Shown here: positions 32,805 through 42,941 of the stretch, in pieces | How the letters are laid out: the number at the start of each line of letters is the position of its first letter | Numbering within the stretch: the first letter of the stretch is position 1 | The notes under the pieces: generated by a model | What the model saw: only the letters and a program-made list of their open reading frames with translations | Databases searched by the model: none | Told to the model about the DNA's origin: nothing | Assembly (NCBI GenBank): GCA_028277445.1 | Contig: JANQGG010000009.1 | Coordinates: 1-64,000, forward strand | Direction of reading: 5' to 3' | From: Chloroherpetonaceae bacterium | GTDB lineage: Bacteria; Bacteroidota; Chlorobiia; Chlorobiales; Chloroherpetonaceae | DNA length: 64,000 bases | Made by a program: the position numbers and the translations under genes

Positions 32805-34025
32805 TTATCGCACTATTTCTACCTGATCTCCGTCCTGCAATGTTTCATCGGGGTTTGAAACCACTTTATCACCTGAACTCAAGCCATTCAACACTTCAAT
32901 TTTACTACCGTCAGATGCACCCGTTTTAATGTTTTGAACGATAAGCCTGTTGTCTGATACTTTAAACACAACGCTTTGATTATCTTTGAAAACGATTGCT
33001 TTTTGGGGGATCAACAGTTTTGGTTTTTCGGTTTGAAGCTCCCTGGATATGGGCTTAGAAAGAAACGTAGCTTTTGCGCTCATTTCCGGCAACACTTTTT
33101 CATCAATATCTAAAAACTTGATTTTACAAAGGATTGTGGCTTTACTGCGATTAGCCGTTGGTACAATTTTATCCACCACGCCAGGGTATCGGGTTTGTGG
33201 ATAGGCGTCTAAAACAATTTCACAGCTCTGACCAATGCTAACCTTTTGAATGCTTGATTCGGAGACATCGGCTTCCAATTGCAACGACGACATATCGGCC
33301 ATGGTTACCACAGCGCTTTTGGCATTAACCGATCCGGCAAACGGGGCAACAATTTCTCCGATATCAGCCCCTTTGGTTAAAATTGTGCCATCGAACGGCG
33401 CTCGTATTTCAGTATTGTTAAGTTGAACTTCTACGGCTTTCATTCGGGCGATGGCCGACTCGATATTGGCGATATCGACATCTTTTTGTGCAATCGCCAC
33501 ATCAAGATTGGTTTGGGCTTCATCCAATTCTGATTCTGAGATCGCGCCACTCTGATGAAGGTTATTCAGACGGTTGAAGTCTTTTCTAAGACGATTAAGC
33601 TCGGCTAAATTTCGTTTTTCAACCGCTTCTAAAGCTGCAACGTTTGCCTTAGCATCCAGCCATTCGGCTTTAATATCATTATTTTCAATTCGCCCGATGA
33701 GATCGCCTTTTTTAACATGATCCCCTTCAACTACGCCAAGATATACCAGCCGTCCGGTAGCCTTTGAAGCAACGGCTGCTTTGCGTTGCGGGATAATATA
33801 CCCGCTTGCCGTAAGACCGCTACTTGCAGTTTGGGTTGAAGAAAGACTAACAGTCGTTACTCTAACTTTTTTAGGCGCTGAAAAAACAAAATTAATCAGC
33901 AGTAAGGCAATCAAAACCACAGCAAAGCCAATAATAGCATACTTAACCGGGTTGCTTAAAGATGTTTTTTTTAAAGTGCGACTTTGAGGGTCAATTTTTA
34001 AATCAGATAAATCAGGTGTATCCAT
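32805..34025 (-). CDS. HlyD/MacA-type membrane-fusion (periplasmic adaptor) protein
   Basis: 406 residues. One N-terminal membrane anchor (residues ~28-48, 'YAIIGFAVVLIALLLINFVF'), a lipoyl-like barrel ('GRLVYLGVVEGDHVKKGDLIGRIEN'), a coiled-coil hairpin (~110-195), then the second lipoyl half ('IRAPFDGTILTKGADIGEIV') and a beta-barrel/MP domain. It links inner-membrane ABC permease to the outer membrane. First gene in the operon adaptor-regulator-ATPase-permease-permease; no TolC-like gene follows, so an outer-membrane partner elsewhere must be used if export spans both membranes. Confidence 0.93.
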   Translation of the reverse strand: MDTPDLSDLKIDPQSRTLKKTSLSNPVKYAIIGFAVVLIALLLINFVFSAPKKVRVTTVSLSSTQTASSGLTASGYIIPQRKAAVASKATGRLVYLGVVEGDHVKKGDLIGRIENNDIKAEWLDAKANVAALEAVEKRNLAELNRLRKDFNRLNNLHQSGAISESELDEAQTNLDVAIAQKDVDIANIESAIARMKAVEVQLNNTEIRAPFDGTILTKGADIGEIVAPFAGSVNAKSAVVTMADMSSLQLEADVSESSIQKVSIGQSCEIVLDAYPQTRYPGVVDKIVPTANRSKATILCKIKFLDIDEKVLPEMSAKATFLSKPISRELQTEKPKLLIPQKAIVFKDNQSVVFKVSDNRLIVQNIKTGASDGSKIEVLNGLSSGDKVVSNPDETLQDGDQVEIVR

Positions 34026-34180
34026 AATGTTGTTAAATTTCAGGAAAGGATGCCATAAAATACAAGTCGGGCATGTAACTTAAAACTACTTTTTTAAAAT
34101 TTTTATAGAATTTCAAACCGTTTTCTTGGTTTAAACGATTCTTAATAAAATCAAGATGGAGAAAGACGAATTTTCCTCTC

Positions 34181-34300
34181 CCGGCCTATCGGCCACCCTC
34201 TCAGAGTGAGGGACAATAAAACACAATTCGGTATTAGAATTTGTGACTTCAATAAATTATCCTCCGCTGGCGGAGGTGGCTTCGAAGAAGCCGGAGGTGG
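34181..34300. repeat. GC-rich hairpin repeat cluster
   Basis: Consecutive stems in otherwise AT-rich DNA: CCGGCC/GGCC (34181-34194), CCCTC/GAGGG (34196-34212), CCTCCG/CGGAGG (34261-34276) and GGCTTC/GAAGCC (34278-34292). 'CGGAGGTGG' recurs at 34271-34279 and 34292-34300. This resembles small dispersed non-coding repeats found in several FCB genomes. Confidence 0.6.
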
Positions 34301-34573
34301 AAAAATATGCCCACTATATCCTAATAGTTAACTCATTTGCAAATTCGTCATTGGAAGCTGATTCAACACCAATTGTTTCGGACGGATTTATTAAATTCAA
34401 GCGAGTGAAATAAAAATTAATGGCAGTTGCGCTCATGCTATAAAAAACAACCAATGATTTATTTTGTATTAAGGTTCAATACCCTTAAGATTGCTGCGAA
34501 TCCTTTTCCAGCGCAAACTGGAATTGAAGTGAATGGCAAAAGCACTGTGCTTATGATGCACGTTTTATCGTTA

Positions 34574-34606
34574 AAATAAGATGGTTGCCGCTTGAGCAAC
34601 CATCTT
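34574..34606 (-). terminator. Rho-independent terminator after TonB receptor
   Basis: 11-bp stem AAGATGGTTGC/GCAACCATCTT (34578-34588 and 34596-34606), 7-nt loop; 'TTATTTTAA' follows on the minus strand. 10 nt after the receptor stop. Confidence 0.85.
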
Positions 34607-34615
34607 GATAAACAG

Positions 34616-36883
34616 TTAAAAACCAATGTTAAACGATGTATAGAAATTTCTACCGGGAGAGTATATCGGGTCAGTTGTACCTCTTACCGAACGACTAAGG
34701 TGTTCATAATAATTGGTGTCAAACACATTATTGATACCAGCGCTTACACGAAAGGTTTCCAGAAGCTGATAGCTTAATTTTAGGTCTAAAATTGAAAAGC
34801 CCGGTGTTTTGGATTCGCCATATTCAGATGAAACCCGGGTTTGCTTTAAGACATGGCGAAAGGTGAATTCGGGCTGCAATTTATCTTCAAGGAAATTACC
34901 AAAAATCGTATACCTGATATCCAATGGTGCAATTTCAGGTAAAGGCTCTTTTCGTTCCAGGTCTTGGGCATAAGTATAAGCGATACCCAATCGATGATGA
35001 AGCCCGGAAAAAAGGTTTTGTTTCCAATTGAACTCAAAGCCCAATTTATACGCTTTGCCAATGTTGGTAAAACGTCGTACTCCCGGACTCATTGGTAAAC
35101 GAGGCGTTAAAGACGTATCGATAGACGACGAAATAAAATCCTGCAGGTAAGAGGCAAAGATATCCACATTTAACGCCGTTTCGCCCCGAATCCATCGCAA
35201 TGAGAAATCAATTTGGTTATTGATCTCAGGGTTAAGGGTTGGGTTTCCTACTAATTCGTAAGGATCTTGACCGACCGGGAAATAATTGATAAACCGCTCA
35301 ACTAAACCGCCGCTTCTCTGAACGCGGCCAAGCCATAAACTTAACGATACTTCATAATTAAGATGACGCGTTATGCCTAAGCTTAGGCTTGGATTGATTT
35401 GGGTTTCCGATGTTTTAGAATAAGCAGTTAAAAACTCCGCACTTGGATCGTTTGACTCGGCGGAAACCAGATCAACCCTACCTGAAACAATGACATTCGT
35501 ATAAGCGCTTTTGTATTGGTATTCGGCAAACAACCCGGTTTTTATAATCCGGCTATCTTGCCAGACATTATCTTCAAAGGTTTTACCAGCCTGCATGCCC
35601 ATGAGATAGTCACGAGTGCGCGTTCCATCAGCGCCTTCTACCCGAAAATCAGCGCCGGCATAAAATGGCCCATTATCCAAATCCCAGTAGGTTTCGGTTC
35701 TCGCGCCGTAGTTGTATGTATTGGCGTCGGTTTCGGCATTAAGCATTCTGGGGTTAAGCGTTTTAAGCCGATTATCCATAAGATGATCTACAAATGATCC
35801 GTAAACGGTGGTTGTCCATGTATCGAGATACTCAGCGTCGAAAACCATTTCGTGTTGGATATTAAACATCCAGGTGTTGTCTTCACGCAAATCCATAGGC
35901 AGAGCAGGGAAATCAGCGTCTCTGGCAATATTATGGTTGGTTGAAATTCGCATCTCATGATATTCGGCAAGTTTCAGACCCAGATTAATGCCAAAGCTGG
36001 CTCTTAAAAAGTCGGCTTGAATGCTATGATTATTGCCGGATTCATAGTCATTGCCTTCAGACCAGGAAGCAAATAAACCCAGGTCGTAATTTTTCCCGCT
36101 CATTCCAACTAACCCTTCGCTTCGTTTAACGCTGCCATTATTTTCATAGCCGCCGGATAGCCGACCATAAACTTCCGGATGTTCTTCGAAACGAAGCGGG
36201 GCGGGAATAAAATTGATGGTTCCTCCAAAACCTGCGCCATATCGAAGCGCATACGGACCTTTTAGAATTTCAATCCTGTCGATCATGTTCGGCGCCATTT
36301 GGCTGGTGGGCGGATCCATCCGGTTTGGGCACGCCGCCGTTGCGCATTGCGCACAATTCAGCACAATATTTAACTGATCGTTTTTGAATCCTCTTAAAAC
36401 GGGATCAGCGCCATAATTGCCGCCTTTTCGGACGCTGCTTATAGACGGTATTTGTTCTAAGATGGCCGCGCCATCGTGAGCCATCCGATCTTGATAGTCA
36501 ATTTCGAGCTTATCGGATGGGGATTGCGTTGGCTTCAACGCAATGACGGTTACCGGATACATATCCACGCTTTGTTGCTTCCGGTAAACAACGCCTGATT
36601 TTATCGCTTGTTGTAACTCGATTTCATTTAATTGCCATGTTCCGTAATTAAGATGCGAAAACGATATGCTTTTCTCATCAGTAGGCGTAAACTCAATCAT
36701 TCCTTCTTCATCTGAAACGCCTGTAAAACTTCCGTATTGAAACGATGCGCCTACAATCGGCGATGATGTGGTTTTATCCACCAATTTTATTCGCTCAGCT
36801 TTTTGGGCATTAGCGTTCAGGGCTTGCATGCAAATGATTGCCATACAAGTCACAAATGGTATAATGACTTTAAAAAAACGCAT
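34616..36883 (-). CDS. TonB-dependent outer-membrane receptor, OprC-like (copper)
   Basis: 755 residues. Signal peptide to about residue 26, then a short carboxypeptidase-regulatory-like fold (~30-110), a plug domain and a 22-strand barrel ending 'SPGRNFYTSFNIGF'. In the plug, 'ACPNRMDPPTSQ' matches the hallmark of the TonB copper-receptor family (OprC), where a Cys-x3-Met pair binds copper; here Cys185 and Met189 keep the spacing. Two further Cys lie just before ('NCAQCATAAC'), an unusual addition. So copper or a copper complex is the probable cargo. The gene downstream of a small Cys/His protein (103 bp gap) fits metal uptake. Confidence 0.9.
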   Translation of the reverse strand: MRFFKVIIPFVTCMAIICMQALNANAQKAERIKLVDKTTSSPIVGASFQYGSFTGVSDEEGMIEFTPTDEKSISFSHLNYGTWQLNEIELQQAIKSGVVYRKQQSVDMYPVTVIALKPTQSPSDKLEIDYQDRMAHDGAAILEQIPSISSVRKGGNYGADPVLRGFKNDQLNIVLNCAQCATAACPNRMDPPTSQMAPNMIDRIEILKGPYALRYGAGFGGTINFIPAPLRFEEHPEVYGRLSGGYENNGSVKRSEGLVGMSGKNYDLGLFASWSEGNDYESGNNHSIQADFLRASFGINLGLKLAEYHEMRISTNHNIARDADFPALPMDLREDNTWMFNIQHEMVFDAEYLDTWTTTVYGSFVDHLMDNRLKTLNPRMLNAETDANTYNYGARTETYWDLDNGPFYAGADFRVEGADGTRTRDYLMGMQAGKTFEDNVWQDSRIIKTGLFAEYQYKSAYTNVIVSGRVDLVSAESNDPSAEFLTAYSKTSETQINPSLSLGITRHLNYEVSLSLWLGRVQRSGGLVERFINYFPVGQDPYELVGNPTLNPEINNQIDFSLRWIRGETALNVDIFASYLQDFISSSIDTSLTPRLPMSPGVRRFTNIGKAYKLGFEFNWKQNLFSGLHHRLGIAYTYAQDLERKEPLPEIAPLDIRYTIFGNFLEDKLQPEFTFRHVLKQTRVSSEYGESKTPGFSILDLKLSYQLLETFRVSAGINNVFDTNYYEHLSRSVRGTTDPIYSPGRNFYTSFNIGF

Positions 36884-36911
36884 ATGTCTTGAATTTTTTG
36901 GTTAATTAAGA

Positions 36912-36954
36912 GTGCGCAAACCAAGCAACAAGACCGCACTTGTTGTTATCGCAC
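36912..36954. promoter_or_regulatory. Nested stem-loop in leader of TonB receptor gene
   Basis: Outer GTGCG/CGCAC (36912-36916 and 36950-36954) encloses a perfect 7-bp hairpin CAACAAG/CTTGTTG (36926-36932 and 36939-36945). It lies 29-71 nt before the receptor ATG, between it and the small Cys/His gene. It could be a leader RNA structure, an intercistronic terminator/attenuator or an operator. Confidence 0.45.
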
Positions 36955-36985
36955 GCTTTTTAAAATGGGTGGCGTTTAAGTAAAA

Positions 36986-37375
36986 TTATGTTGGTACAAC
37001 CATCAGGGACGGAGGGTGAAAGATTTCATCAATAAAAGGGGATACATATAGTGAAAAGTTGTAAAGATACTTTACATGTTGAAAAGCGCCCTTCGGGAAA
37101 ACGTTGTTTTTTAGGCGTGTAAAACTTAGATCTACACTTTCATGTTTTTCTTTTAGGGTTGGCGGATTATGTTTTTGGGCGTTTTTTTCAGCCTGTTTTA
37201 ATTGCTTTGATAGATGGCATTTTCCATGACATTTTAATTTGGGCTTATCCTTGTTGATGCATAGAACCGCAGCTATGAAATCCTGATTGATTTTAAAATC
37301 AACCAAAATCCACAGTTTATTTAACGTTGGAAAAAGCAATGAAAACGTTAAAAACAAGCTTAAAAGTAGTCTCAA
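36986..37375 (-). CDS. Small Cys/His-rich envelope protein linked to copper receptor
   Basis: 129 residues. An N-terminal hydrophobic segment (residues 2-22, also 25-45 moderately) acts as signal or anchor. The centre has 'CINKDKPKLKCHGKCHLSKQL', in pieces Cys-x9-Cys-His-x2-Cys-His, a strong metal-binding appearance; the end has 'DEIFHPPSLMVVP'. Proteins of this layout occur next to TonB receptors in Bacteroidota, to my knowledge without assigned function. Located upstream of the OprC-like receptor, same strand. Role in copper handling is inferred. Confidence 0.7.
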   Translation of the reverse strand: MRLLLSLFLTFSLLFPTLNKLWILVDFKINQDFIAAVLCINKDKPKLKCHGKCHLSKQLKQAEKNAQKHNPPTLKEKHESVDLSFTRLKNNVFPKGAFQHVKYLYNFSLYVSPFIDEIFHPPSLMVVPT

Positions 37376-37560
37376 ATCATCAAAATTTTAATCGTTTATG
37401 CATCTTAGGCAAACCAATAAAACTAATAAAAATCACATTTTTATCACCAAATATCTAATCGTGATTCAAGCAATGTTGATTTGAAAAATGATTTGGGATG
37501 ATTTAAAATCGGATATGTAACTATGCAGCTTGATTTACAAGAATAACAAGCCAAAAGAAC

Positions 37561-38613
37561 TTACGCCGGCTCTTCATGGGTAATGCAATGCAACGCGCCA
37601 AGACCCAACACTAAATCCACACAATCAATACCCACCACTTCGCGCTCCGGGAACAATTTTTTTAGTGTAGAAATAGCCACTTCATCATTAGGATGACCAA
37701 ATGTTGGCACGGCAACCACATTGTTGGCAATATAGAAATTGGCGTAGCTGGCTGGCAGACGCTCGCCATTAAATTCAAGTTTAGGCGGCATGGGGAGCGT
37801 ATGGATTTCAAACGGGTTATTGTTACAATCTGTAAAGGTTTTTAGAACGTTAAAATTTTCCTGCAACACCGTGTAATTTTCATCTTCAGGATTTTCTTCT
37901 ATCGCTGTCACAATGGTTGTGGGATTTACAAATCGGGCGATATCATCAATATGGCCGTCGGTATCGTCACCGGCGATGCCATCGTTGAGCCATAAGATTT
38001 TTTGAACGCCCAGGTACGTTTTCAAGCGTTCTTCAATTTCTTGCTCATTAAGATGAGGGTTTCGATTAGGGTTTAGCAGGCAAGAGCGGGTTGTGAGCAA
38101 ACAGCCTTCGCCGTTCGTATCGATTGAACCGCCTTCCAGAATCATACCGGGGTCAAAGACAGGCATGCTGAATCTGGCGGCAATTTTTTGGGGGATGGCA
38201 TTATCCAACTCAAAAGGAGGGTACTTGCCCCCCCAGGCATTGTAGCCCCAATTGATAATAGCTTTTTGGGTTTTCCCATCTGTGTTTTTTACCACATAAC
38301 ATGGCCCATGGTCCCGGCTCCACGCGTCGTTAGTTGGGAAGTGATGGAACACAAGCTTGTGATAATGCTTGGCTGCTTCTGCAGAATCCAGAATAAGATC
38401 AAGCGCCTCATCTTCCATGGCAACATCTTTGACAATTAAATTGACTTCTTCATGCGGCAACAGAATGCGTGCAAGCTCTGCAAATGTTGAAGGAACTGGC
38501 TCGAACTTACCCGGCCAGGTTTCTTTGTTATGCGGCCAGGAAATCCAGGTTGACCGGTGTGGCGCCCATTCCGGGCGAATCGCGTATCCCAATTCAGAAG
38601 GTGTATTGCTCAT
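37561..38613 (-). CDS. aguA: Agmatine deiminase
   Basis: 350 residues, the usual length. AguA hydrolyses agmatine to N-carbamoylputrescine and ammonia. Seen: 'EWAPHRSTWISWPHNKETWPG' near the start, 'DAWSRDHGPCYVV' , 'LEGGSIDTNGEGCLLTTRSCLLN', 'GDDTDGHIDDIARF' and the catalytic Cys343 in 'GALHCITHEEPA'. With aguB 1.4 kb upstream on the same strand it makes putrescine from agmatine. ATG at 38613; an M48 protease gene ends 9 bp upstream. Confidence 0.96.
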   Translation of the reverse strand: MSNTPSELGYAIRPEWAPHRSTWISWPHNKETWPGKFEPVPSTFAELARILLPHEEVNLIVKDVAMEDEALDLILDSAEAAKHYHKLVFHHFPTNDAWSRDHGPCYVVKNTDGKTQKAIINWGYNAWGGKYPPFELDNAIPQKIAARFSMPVFDPGMILEGGSIDTNGEGCLLTTRSCLLNPNRNPHLNEQEIEERLKTYLGVQKILWLNDGIAGDDTDGHIDDIARFVNPTTIVTAIEENPEDENYTVLQENFNVLKTFTDCNNNPFEIHTLPMPPKLEFNGERLPASYANFYIANNVVAVPTFGHPNDEVAISTLKKLFPEREVVGIDCVDLVLGLGALHCITHEEPA

Positions 38614-38622
38614 GGTTTCTAA

Positions 38623-39894
38623 CTAAACAAGCTCTGTTTGATGGTCGGTTTGTAATTGAGCAACCTCTTTTCGCAAGGCTTCAATGCGTTTTAAAACCGG
38701 CGGGTGAGAGTAGTTCAAAAACACATAAAACGGATGCGGCGTCAGGTTCGATAAATTATTTACCGATAGTTTTTTCAGCGCATCCACCAGCGCCAAAGGA
38801 TTGTTAAAGGTTTGCGATACAAAATGATCGGCTTCATATTCGTTTTTGCGCGAGAAAATTTGCATACCGATGGAAAGAATAAATTCGATGGGCGTATAAA
38901 GCAAGCCAAAGAAAATTAACCCGGCATATACCGAAATTTGATCCATGAAAAATGCATCAAACAGCCCTTGCGCCTTCAAAAAGACCGATAAGAGATAAAA
39001 CAAAATACCGGTATGCACAATGCTGATGATCATGCCTTTTTGGATATGCTTTTTCTTGTAATGGCCAATTTCGTGTGCCAGAATGGCAACAAGTTCATCT
39101 GTGCTGTGATTATTGATCAGCGTATCGTAAAGCGCGATGCGTTTGTTTTTGCCAAATCCTGTAAAAAAAGCGTTGGATTTGGTGGAGCGTTTAGAGCCAT
39201 CAATGACATAAATACCGGTTAAGGGGAAGTTTACAGCCTTAGCGTAATCCATAATGGCTGATTTTAGCGGGCCATCTTCAAGCGGCACAAATTTGTTGAA
39301 GAGCGGCATAATCCAGGTTGGGGCTACATATTGCAAAATTAGTGTGAAAAGAGTTATGCCAATCCAACACCACAGCCAAGCAAGTGGGCCGGCGTATTCA
39401 AAAAACCAGATAATGCCGGCTAACAAAGGGGCTCCAAGAATAATCCCCAACGTAACGCCTTTCAGGTGATCGGAAAAAAAGGTGGCGAGTGTGGTTTTGT
39501 TAAAGCCGAATTTTTCTTCGATCACAAAGGTCGAATAAAGTTCAAACGGCAAACTGAGAATGCCTTGAGCAAGAATTAAAATCCCGATAAAAATCAATCC
39601 GGTTACAATTACCCCGTAGCCATGTCCTGAAGCAAAACCATCCAGCCAGTTAAATCCGCCTGAAAACCAAAAACCAAGGATGAGCAGCAGATCAAACGTC
39701 TCATGAAAAAGACCGAACTTGGTTTGCGTAACCAGGTAATCTTGCGATTTGGCATACGCTTCTGGATCGTACGTGCCTTCAAATTCTTTAGGCAGAGCGC
39801 TTGAAGCCGCACGAAGATTCATTGAATTGGAAATGATCTTTAAGATGTAGGTGAAAATGAGCGTAAAGGCAATAATAAGGGTGTAGCTATTCAT
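38623..39894 (-). CDS. M48-family (Ste24-type) membrane zinc protease
   Basis: 423 residues. About seven membrane helices and the zinc motif 'AILAHEIGHYKKKH' (HExxH, residues ~290), with the third ligand Glu in 'NEYEADHFV'. The N-terminal region ('FEGTYDPEAYAKSQDYL', 'FELYSTFVIEEKFGFNKTTLATF') matches CAAX prenyl protease 1/Ste24. In bacteria these act in membrane-protein quality control. Placed between aguA and aguB, with 9 bp to aguA. Confidence 0.93.
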   Translation of the reverse strand: MNSYTLIIAFTLIFTYILKIISNSMNLRAASSALPKEFEGTYDPEAYAKSQDYLVTQTKFGLFHETFDLLLILGFWFSGGFNWLDGFASGHGYGVIVTGLIFIGILILAQGILSLPFELYSTFVIEEKFGFNKTTLATFFSDHLKGVTLGIILGAPLLAGIIWFFEYAGPLAWLWCWIGITLFTLILQYVAPTWIMPLFNKFVPLEDGPLKSAIMDYAKAVNFPLTGIYVIDGSKRSTKSNAFFTGFGKNKRIALYDTLINNHSTDELVAILAHEIGHYKKKHIQKGMIISIVHTGILFYLLSVFLKAQGLFDAFFMDQISVYAGLIFFGLLYTPIEFILSIGMQIFSRKNEYEADHFVSQTFNNPLALVDALKKLSVNNLSNLTPHPFYVFLNYSHPPVLKRIEALRKEVAQLQTDHQTELV

Positions 39895-39979
39895 GAAATC
39901 AGGTACTTGAAATTAGCGGTTAAAAAATTCATGAGTAATAGTGAAAAAACCATTTGTCCGAAATCTACGTTTCTGGATA

Positions 39980-40855
39980 TTATGTATCAAGAAACCGCTG
40001 AGTAAGATTTGCATAACTTTCAATCCGGCGATCGCGCAAAAAAGGCCAATGTTGTCGGTAGATATCTATCTGGCTTAAATCGCACTCAGCCATTAAAATA
40101 CGTTCTTCATCTTTTGGGGCTTTTGAAATTAGCTCGCCAAACGGAGAACTTACAAAGCTTTGACCCCAGAATTCAAGGTCGCCTTCATTCCCGACACGGT
40201 TAATTGAAGCAACAAATGCCCCGTTGGAAATTGCATGGCTTCGTTGAATGCACTCCCAAGCCTGATGCTGCGCATTTCTTACGGCTCTCTCGGAATCCTG
40301 CGTGCCCCAGCCGATTGCGGTGGGATAGAAAAGAATTTGAGCCCCTTGAAGCGCAGTTAACCTGGCTGCTTCCGGAAACCACTGATCCCAGCAAATCAAC
40401 ACGCCAATCGTGGCAAATCGGGTTTTAAATGTTTTGTAGCCCAAGTCGCCGGGCGTAAAGTAAAATTTTTCATAAAATCCCGGATCGTCTGGGATATGCA
40501 TTTTGCGGTACTTTCCCAAATAACTTCCATCGGCATCAATTACGGCTGCCGTGTTGTGATACAAACCCTGCGTACGCTTTTCAAACAAAGATGCAATGAT
40601 GACAACGCCAAGTTCTTTTGCTAGTAACGAAAGTTTACCCGTTGTTGGACCCGGTATGGCTTCAGCCAGATTGAACGGTTCATAGCTTTCGGTTTGGCAA
40701 AAGTACCGGGATAAAAACAGCTCCTGCAACCCAATAATTTGCGCGCCCTGTGTGGCCGCTTCACGTATGTTATGAATTGCCTTTTCAAGGTTACTCTCAG
40801 GATCAGTTGAACATGTCATTTGAACAAGCCCGAGTGTTACCGTTGAATTGCTCAT
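39980..40855 (-). CDS. aguB: N-carbamoylputrescine amidase
   Basis: 291 residues, carbon-nitrogen hydrolase (nitrilase) superfamily. Catalytic triad visible: Glu in 'IGLQELFLSRYFC', Lys in 'LGKYRKMHIPDDPGFYEKFYF', Cys155 in 'VLICWDQWFPEAARL'. 'ELFLSRYFCQTE' and 'HIPDDPGFYEKFYFTPGD' are characteristic of N-carbamoylputrescine amidase. Converts N-carbamoylputrescine to putrescine, CO2 and NH3. Works with aguA on the same strand, separated by the M48 gene. Confidence 0.95.
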   Translation of the reverse strand: MSNSTVTLGLVQMTCSTDPESNLEKAIHNIREAATQGAQIIGLQELFLSRYFCQTESYEPFNLAEAIPGPTTGKLSLLAKELGVVIIASLFEKRTQGLYHNTAAVIDADGSYLGKYRKMHIPDDPGFYEKFYFTPGDLGYKTFKTRFATIGVLICWDQWFPEAARLTALQGAQILFYPTAIGWGTQDSERAVRNAQHQAWECIQRSHAISNGAFVASINRVGNEGDLEFWGQSFVSSPFGELISKAPKDEERILMAECDLSQIDIYRQHWPFLRDRRIESYANLTQRFLDT

Positions 40856-40912
40856 AATTGATGGTCTTAGTTCATTGACAAGCTGCTTTAAGGCAGGGAA
40901 TATAATGCATTT

Positions 40913-41818
40913 CTAGGAAGAGGCAAGAATTAATCCTAGTGAAAGTAAAACGCTGCTGATCGCTAAATACTTTGCCGTTCCGCTAAGAACTTGGTTAAGC
41001 GCTCTGCCCTGAAGCGTGTAAAGATGTTTAATTAACTGGAACGCTAAGGGCAATCCTAAAAACGGCAACAGGATGATAATTGAATACCCTCGGAAAAATA
41101 GAAGCAGCGACGGTAAAAAGGAGAGTGCAAGTAAAAAAACATACAAGGCTTTGGCGTTTTTTAAGCCTAGTCTGACGGCAAGAGTAATTTTACCGGCTTT
41201 TGGATCCGTATCAATATCGCGGATATTATTGACGCCTAAAATGTTCATGGAAAGAACGCCTGGCGTAATGGCAACAAGCCATGCTTCCGGGGTTAATGTA
41301 AAGGTTTGAATATAATACGTGCCGCATACGGCAACGAGACCAAAAAAAATAAAAACAAAAAAATCCGCAACACCTTTATAGGCTAACGGATAAGGCCCTC
41401 CGGTATAAGCCCAGGCAAAAAACAACGAAAACACGCCGATAAGAAAGATTGGCCATCCGCCCAGATACACCAGATACAGGCCGATTGCAAACGTTGTTGA
41501 TGCCAATGCAATCGAAGCGTTGATCATGGCTTTTTCAGAAATTAAGCCTTTAGCCACAGCGCGGGTTGGCCCTAAGCGCTCTTCCGTATCGGCGCCTTTG
41601 CGAAAGTCATAAATCTCGTTGATAAAATTTGAAAGGATCTGGATCAGGAGTGCACAAATCAAAGCTACAAGCGCAGGAACTGTCGAGAAACTGTTGTGCG
41701 CATATGCAAGCGAAGAGCCCAGGATAACCGGCGCAGCGCCGGCAGGCAGCGTCTTTGGACGGAGGGCTTCCAGCCAAACTTTCAGTGCTGAATCTGAGCT
41801 ATCAGTTCTTAATTCCAT
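40913..41818 (-). CDS. menA: 1,4-dihydroxy-2-naphthoate polyprenyltransferase
   Basis: About 301 residues from ATG at 41818; a TTG at 41857 would overlap the neighbour's stop and is less likely. UbiA-family membrane enzyme with about eight helices. The first Asp-rich motif is 'NFINEIYDFRKGADTEERLG' and the second 'NNIRDIDTDPKAGKITLAVRLG'. 'WLEALRPKTLPAGAAPVILG' at the start is typical for MenA. It attaches the polyprenyl tail to DHNA in menaquinone synthesis. Next to ferredoxin-NADP reductase. Confidence 0.94.
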   Translation of the reverse strand: MELRTDSSDSALKVWLEALRPKTLPAGAAPVILGSSLAYAHNSFSTVPALVALICALLIQILSNFINEIYDFRKGADTEERLGPTRAVAKGLISEKAMINASIALASTTFAIGLYLVYLGGWPIFLIGVFSLFFAWAYTGGPYPLAYKGVADFFVFIFFGLVAVCGTYYIQTFTLTPEAWLVAITPGVLSMNILGVNNIRDIDTDPKAGKITLAVRLGLKNAKALYVFLLALSFLPSLLLFFRGYSIIILLPFLGLPLAFQLIKHLYTLQGRALNQVLSGTAKYLAISSVLLSLGLILASS

Positions 41819-41853
41819 TCTAAAAACGATTGTGATAAAATACCTTAAGGCGA

Positions 41854-42870
<1,017 letters not shown>

Positions 42871-42941
42871 TCAAATGTAAAAAATGCAATTGGTTTTTAA
42901 TAATCTTGGAAGAAATCCTAACAAAAACGTGGCTTAAACGA

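Larger units (their letters stand above)
34026..34615. other. 590-bp non-coding region rich in hairpin repeats
   Basis: The space between the efflux adaptor and the TonB receptor holds no reading frame I support. 34181-34300 is a cluster of GC-rich hairpins (separate entry). 34342-34355 carries 'cgtcattggaag', shared with 187-198. Short hairpins TTCCAG/CTGGAA (~34506-34523) and AAGCAC/GTGCTT (~34541-34553) follow. The right end is the terminator of the receptor gene; the left end should be the promoter of the efflux operon. Confidence 0.55.
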
